From Semisulcospira habei (lineage: Eukaryota; Mollusca; Gastropoda; Semisulcospiridae), in the NCBI GenBank assembly GCA_036245525.1, contig BTPG01000008.1, positions 34,240,850 through 34,304,849 on the forward strand: DNA of 64,000 nucleotides, written 5' to 3'. The stretch's first letter is position 1; each line of letters opens with the position of its first letter. The position numbers and the translations under genes are program-made. The notes below the pieces were generated by a model. That model saw nothing but the letters and a program-made list of their open reading frames with translations, had not been told where the DNA came from and ran no database searches. Shown here in pieces: positions 63,436 through 64,000 of this stretch.

Positions 63436-63489
63436 CTGGAAGAAAACACAGAGGTCTGTTGTAGTAGGATGAACCTAACTGCTGAATGC

Positions 63490-63695
63490 CCTTAACCATT
63501 TTCATCCTGATGCACTACACCTTAAAATAAATTAGACTATAGTTCATGGGTGGTGCCAGAATGGCTTGGCGCCTGAGGTGCCAAGCTATTCTGGTACCAC
63601 CCTTGAACTGAAATGGTTGATCTAATCTGTAATATAGCCTTCATAGGACAATAAGTAAATTAAACAAATTCAGCCTCACGATGTAATGGGTGAAC
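63490..63695. repeat. MITE A', copy A18
   Basis: Hairpin 63540-63610: ggtgccagaatggcttggcg / ccaagctattctggtacca, flanked at the right by gccttcataggacaataagt, the reverse of the A' left block. Reverse orientation. Confidence 0.72.
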
Positions 63696-63784
63696 TAATT
63701 CAATGTCTGCAAACACAAACTACTTCTTGAAAATCATGGCCAGATAATCCTATTTATCCAAGAAACACAGATATACATTGAAAT

Positions 63785-63905
63785 AGGAAGAGGCAAAGAA
63801 CATCATGAGGCCCTGCATCTGCAGGGGCTCATGATGTCTTTTGCCTCTTGCATCATGAGCTCCAACACCTGATCAAGGCTCATGATGTTCTCTGTCTCTT
63901 GCAGT
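63785..63905. repeat. MITE B hairpins, duplicated
   Basis: gaggcaaagaacatcatgag / ctcatgatgtcttttgcctc around tgcatctgcagg, then a second half-copy (gctcatgatgttctctgtct). Confidence 0.72.
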
Positions 63906-64000
63906 TGACCATCTTCAGCCAAGGAAATTTATTCACGCATCAGGTTCATTAGCTTTGCTAATTACAACCAGACGATAAAATTGTCAAATTGTTTAGATAT

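Noticed and set aside
61976..62345. CRISPR-like array
   Set aside because: Only three palindromic units with similar spacers, in an animal intron. These are family B hairpins.

Overview
This window is animal nuclear DNA. It has spliced genes with GT-AG introns, LINE, SINE, DIRS-type and cut-and-paste transposons, microsatellites and no prokaryotic gene layout. The mix (an RTE-like LINE, DIRS elements, Chapaev-like elements with a RAG1-N-like zinc-finger protein, an invertebrate-style giant muscle kinase) suggests a lophotrochozoan, most likely a marine mollusc. That assignment is inference.

One host gene spans almost everything on the minus strand, entering at about 63.4 kb and leaving past base 1. 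I reconstruct 26 exons from reading frame, splice sites and phase. From N- to C-terminus they encode thirteen fibronectin type III (FN3) domains, short linker exons, two Ig I-set domains, and the N-lobe and start of the C-lobe of a protein kinase (glycine-rich loop, AAK lysine, alpha-C Glu, HLD catalytic motif). This is a titin/obscurin/SPEG/UNC-89-type muscle kinase; FN3(n)-Ig-Ig-kinase fits no single textbook member exactly. Nearly all exon junctions between domains are phase 1, so single domains can be skipped or duplicated without frame damage.

The introns are built largely from mobile DNA. (1) Dozens of short palindromic elements, many about 210-216 bp, have TTAACCC...GGGTTAA ends and form at least three hairpin families (A, B, C); families D and E have other ends. 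Several sit 16-24 bp beyond splice donors. (2) 3.35-9.16 kb: an RTE-like LINE broken by a second minus-strand LINE with a 9-bp target duplication. (3) 11.1-13.9 kb and 54.7-59.9 kb: two Chapaev-like DNA transposons with 4-bp target duplications, each inside a hairpin element. The larger encodes a broken transposase interrupted by a 0.68-kb LINE deletion derivative with a 12-bp duplication. (4) 14.86-15.57 kb: a Tigger/pogo-like element at a TA inside another hairpin. (5) 17.8-24.0, 36.3-42.5 and 44.4-52.9 kb: three DIRS-like tyrosine-recombinase retroelements, all minus strand, with inverted terminal repeats and an internal complementary region. The first holds a SINE within a SINE. The third holds a LINE 3' fragment, itself interrupted by a 3.2-kb orphan DNA element with 13-bp terminal inverted repeats. 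(6) 32.8-36.3 kb: a 3.1-kb LINE flanked by an unusually long 189-bp direct duplication.

No independent host gene other than the giant kinase is supported. All other coding similarity belongs to transposons. No functional RNA gene, CRISPR array or promoter is supported; the only tRNA-like sequence is a SINE head.
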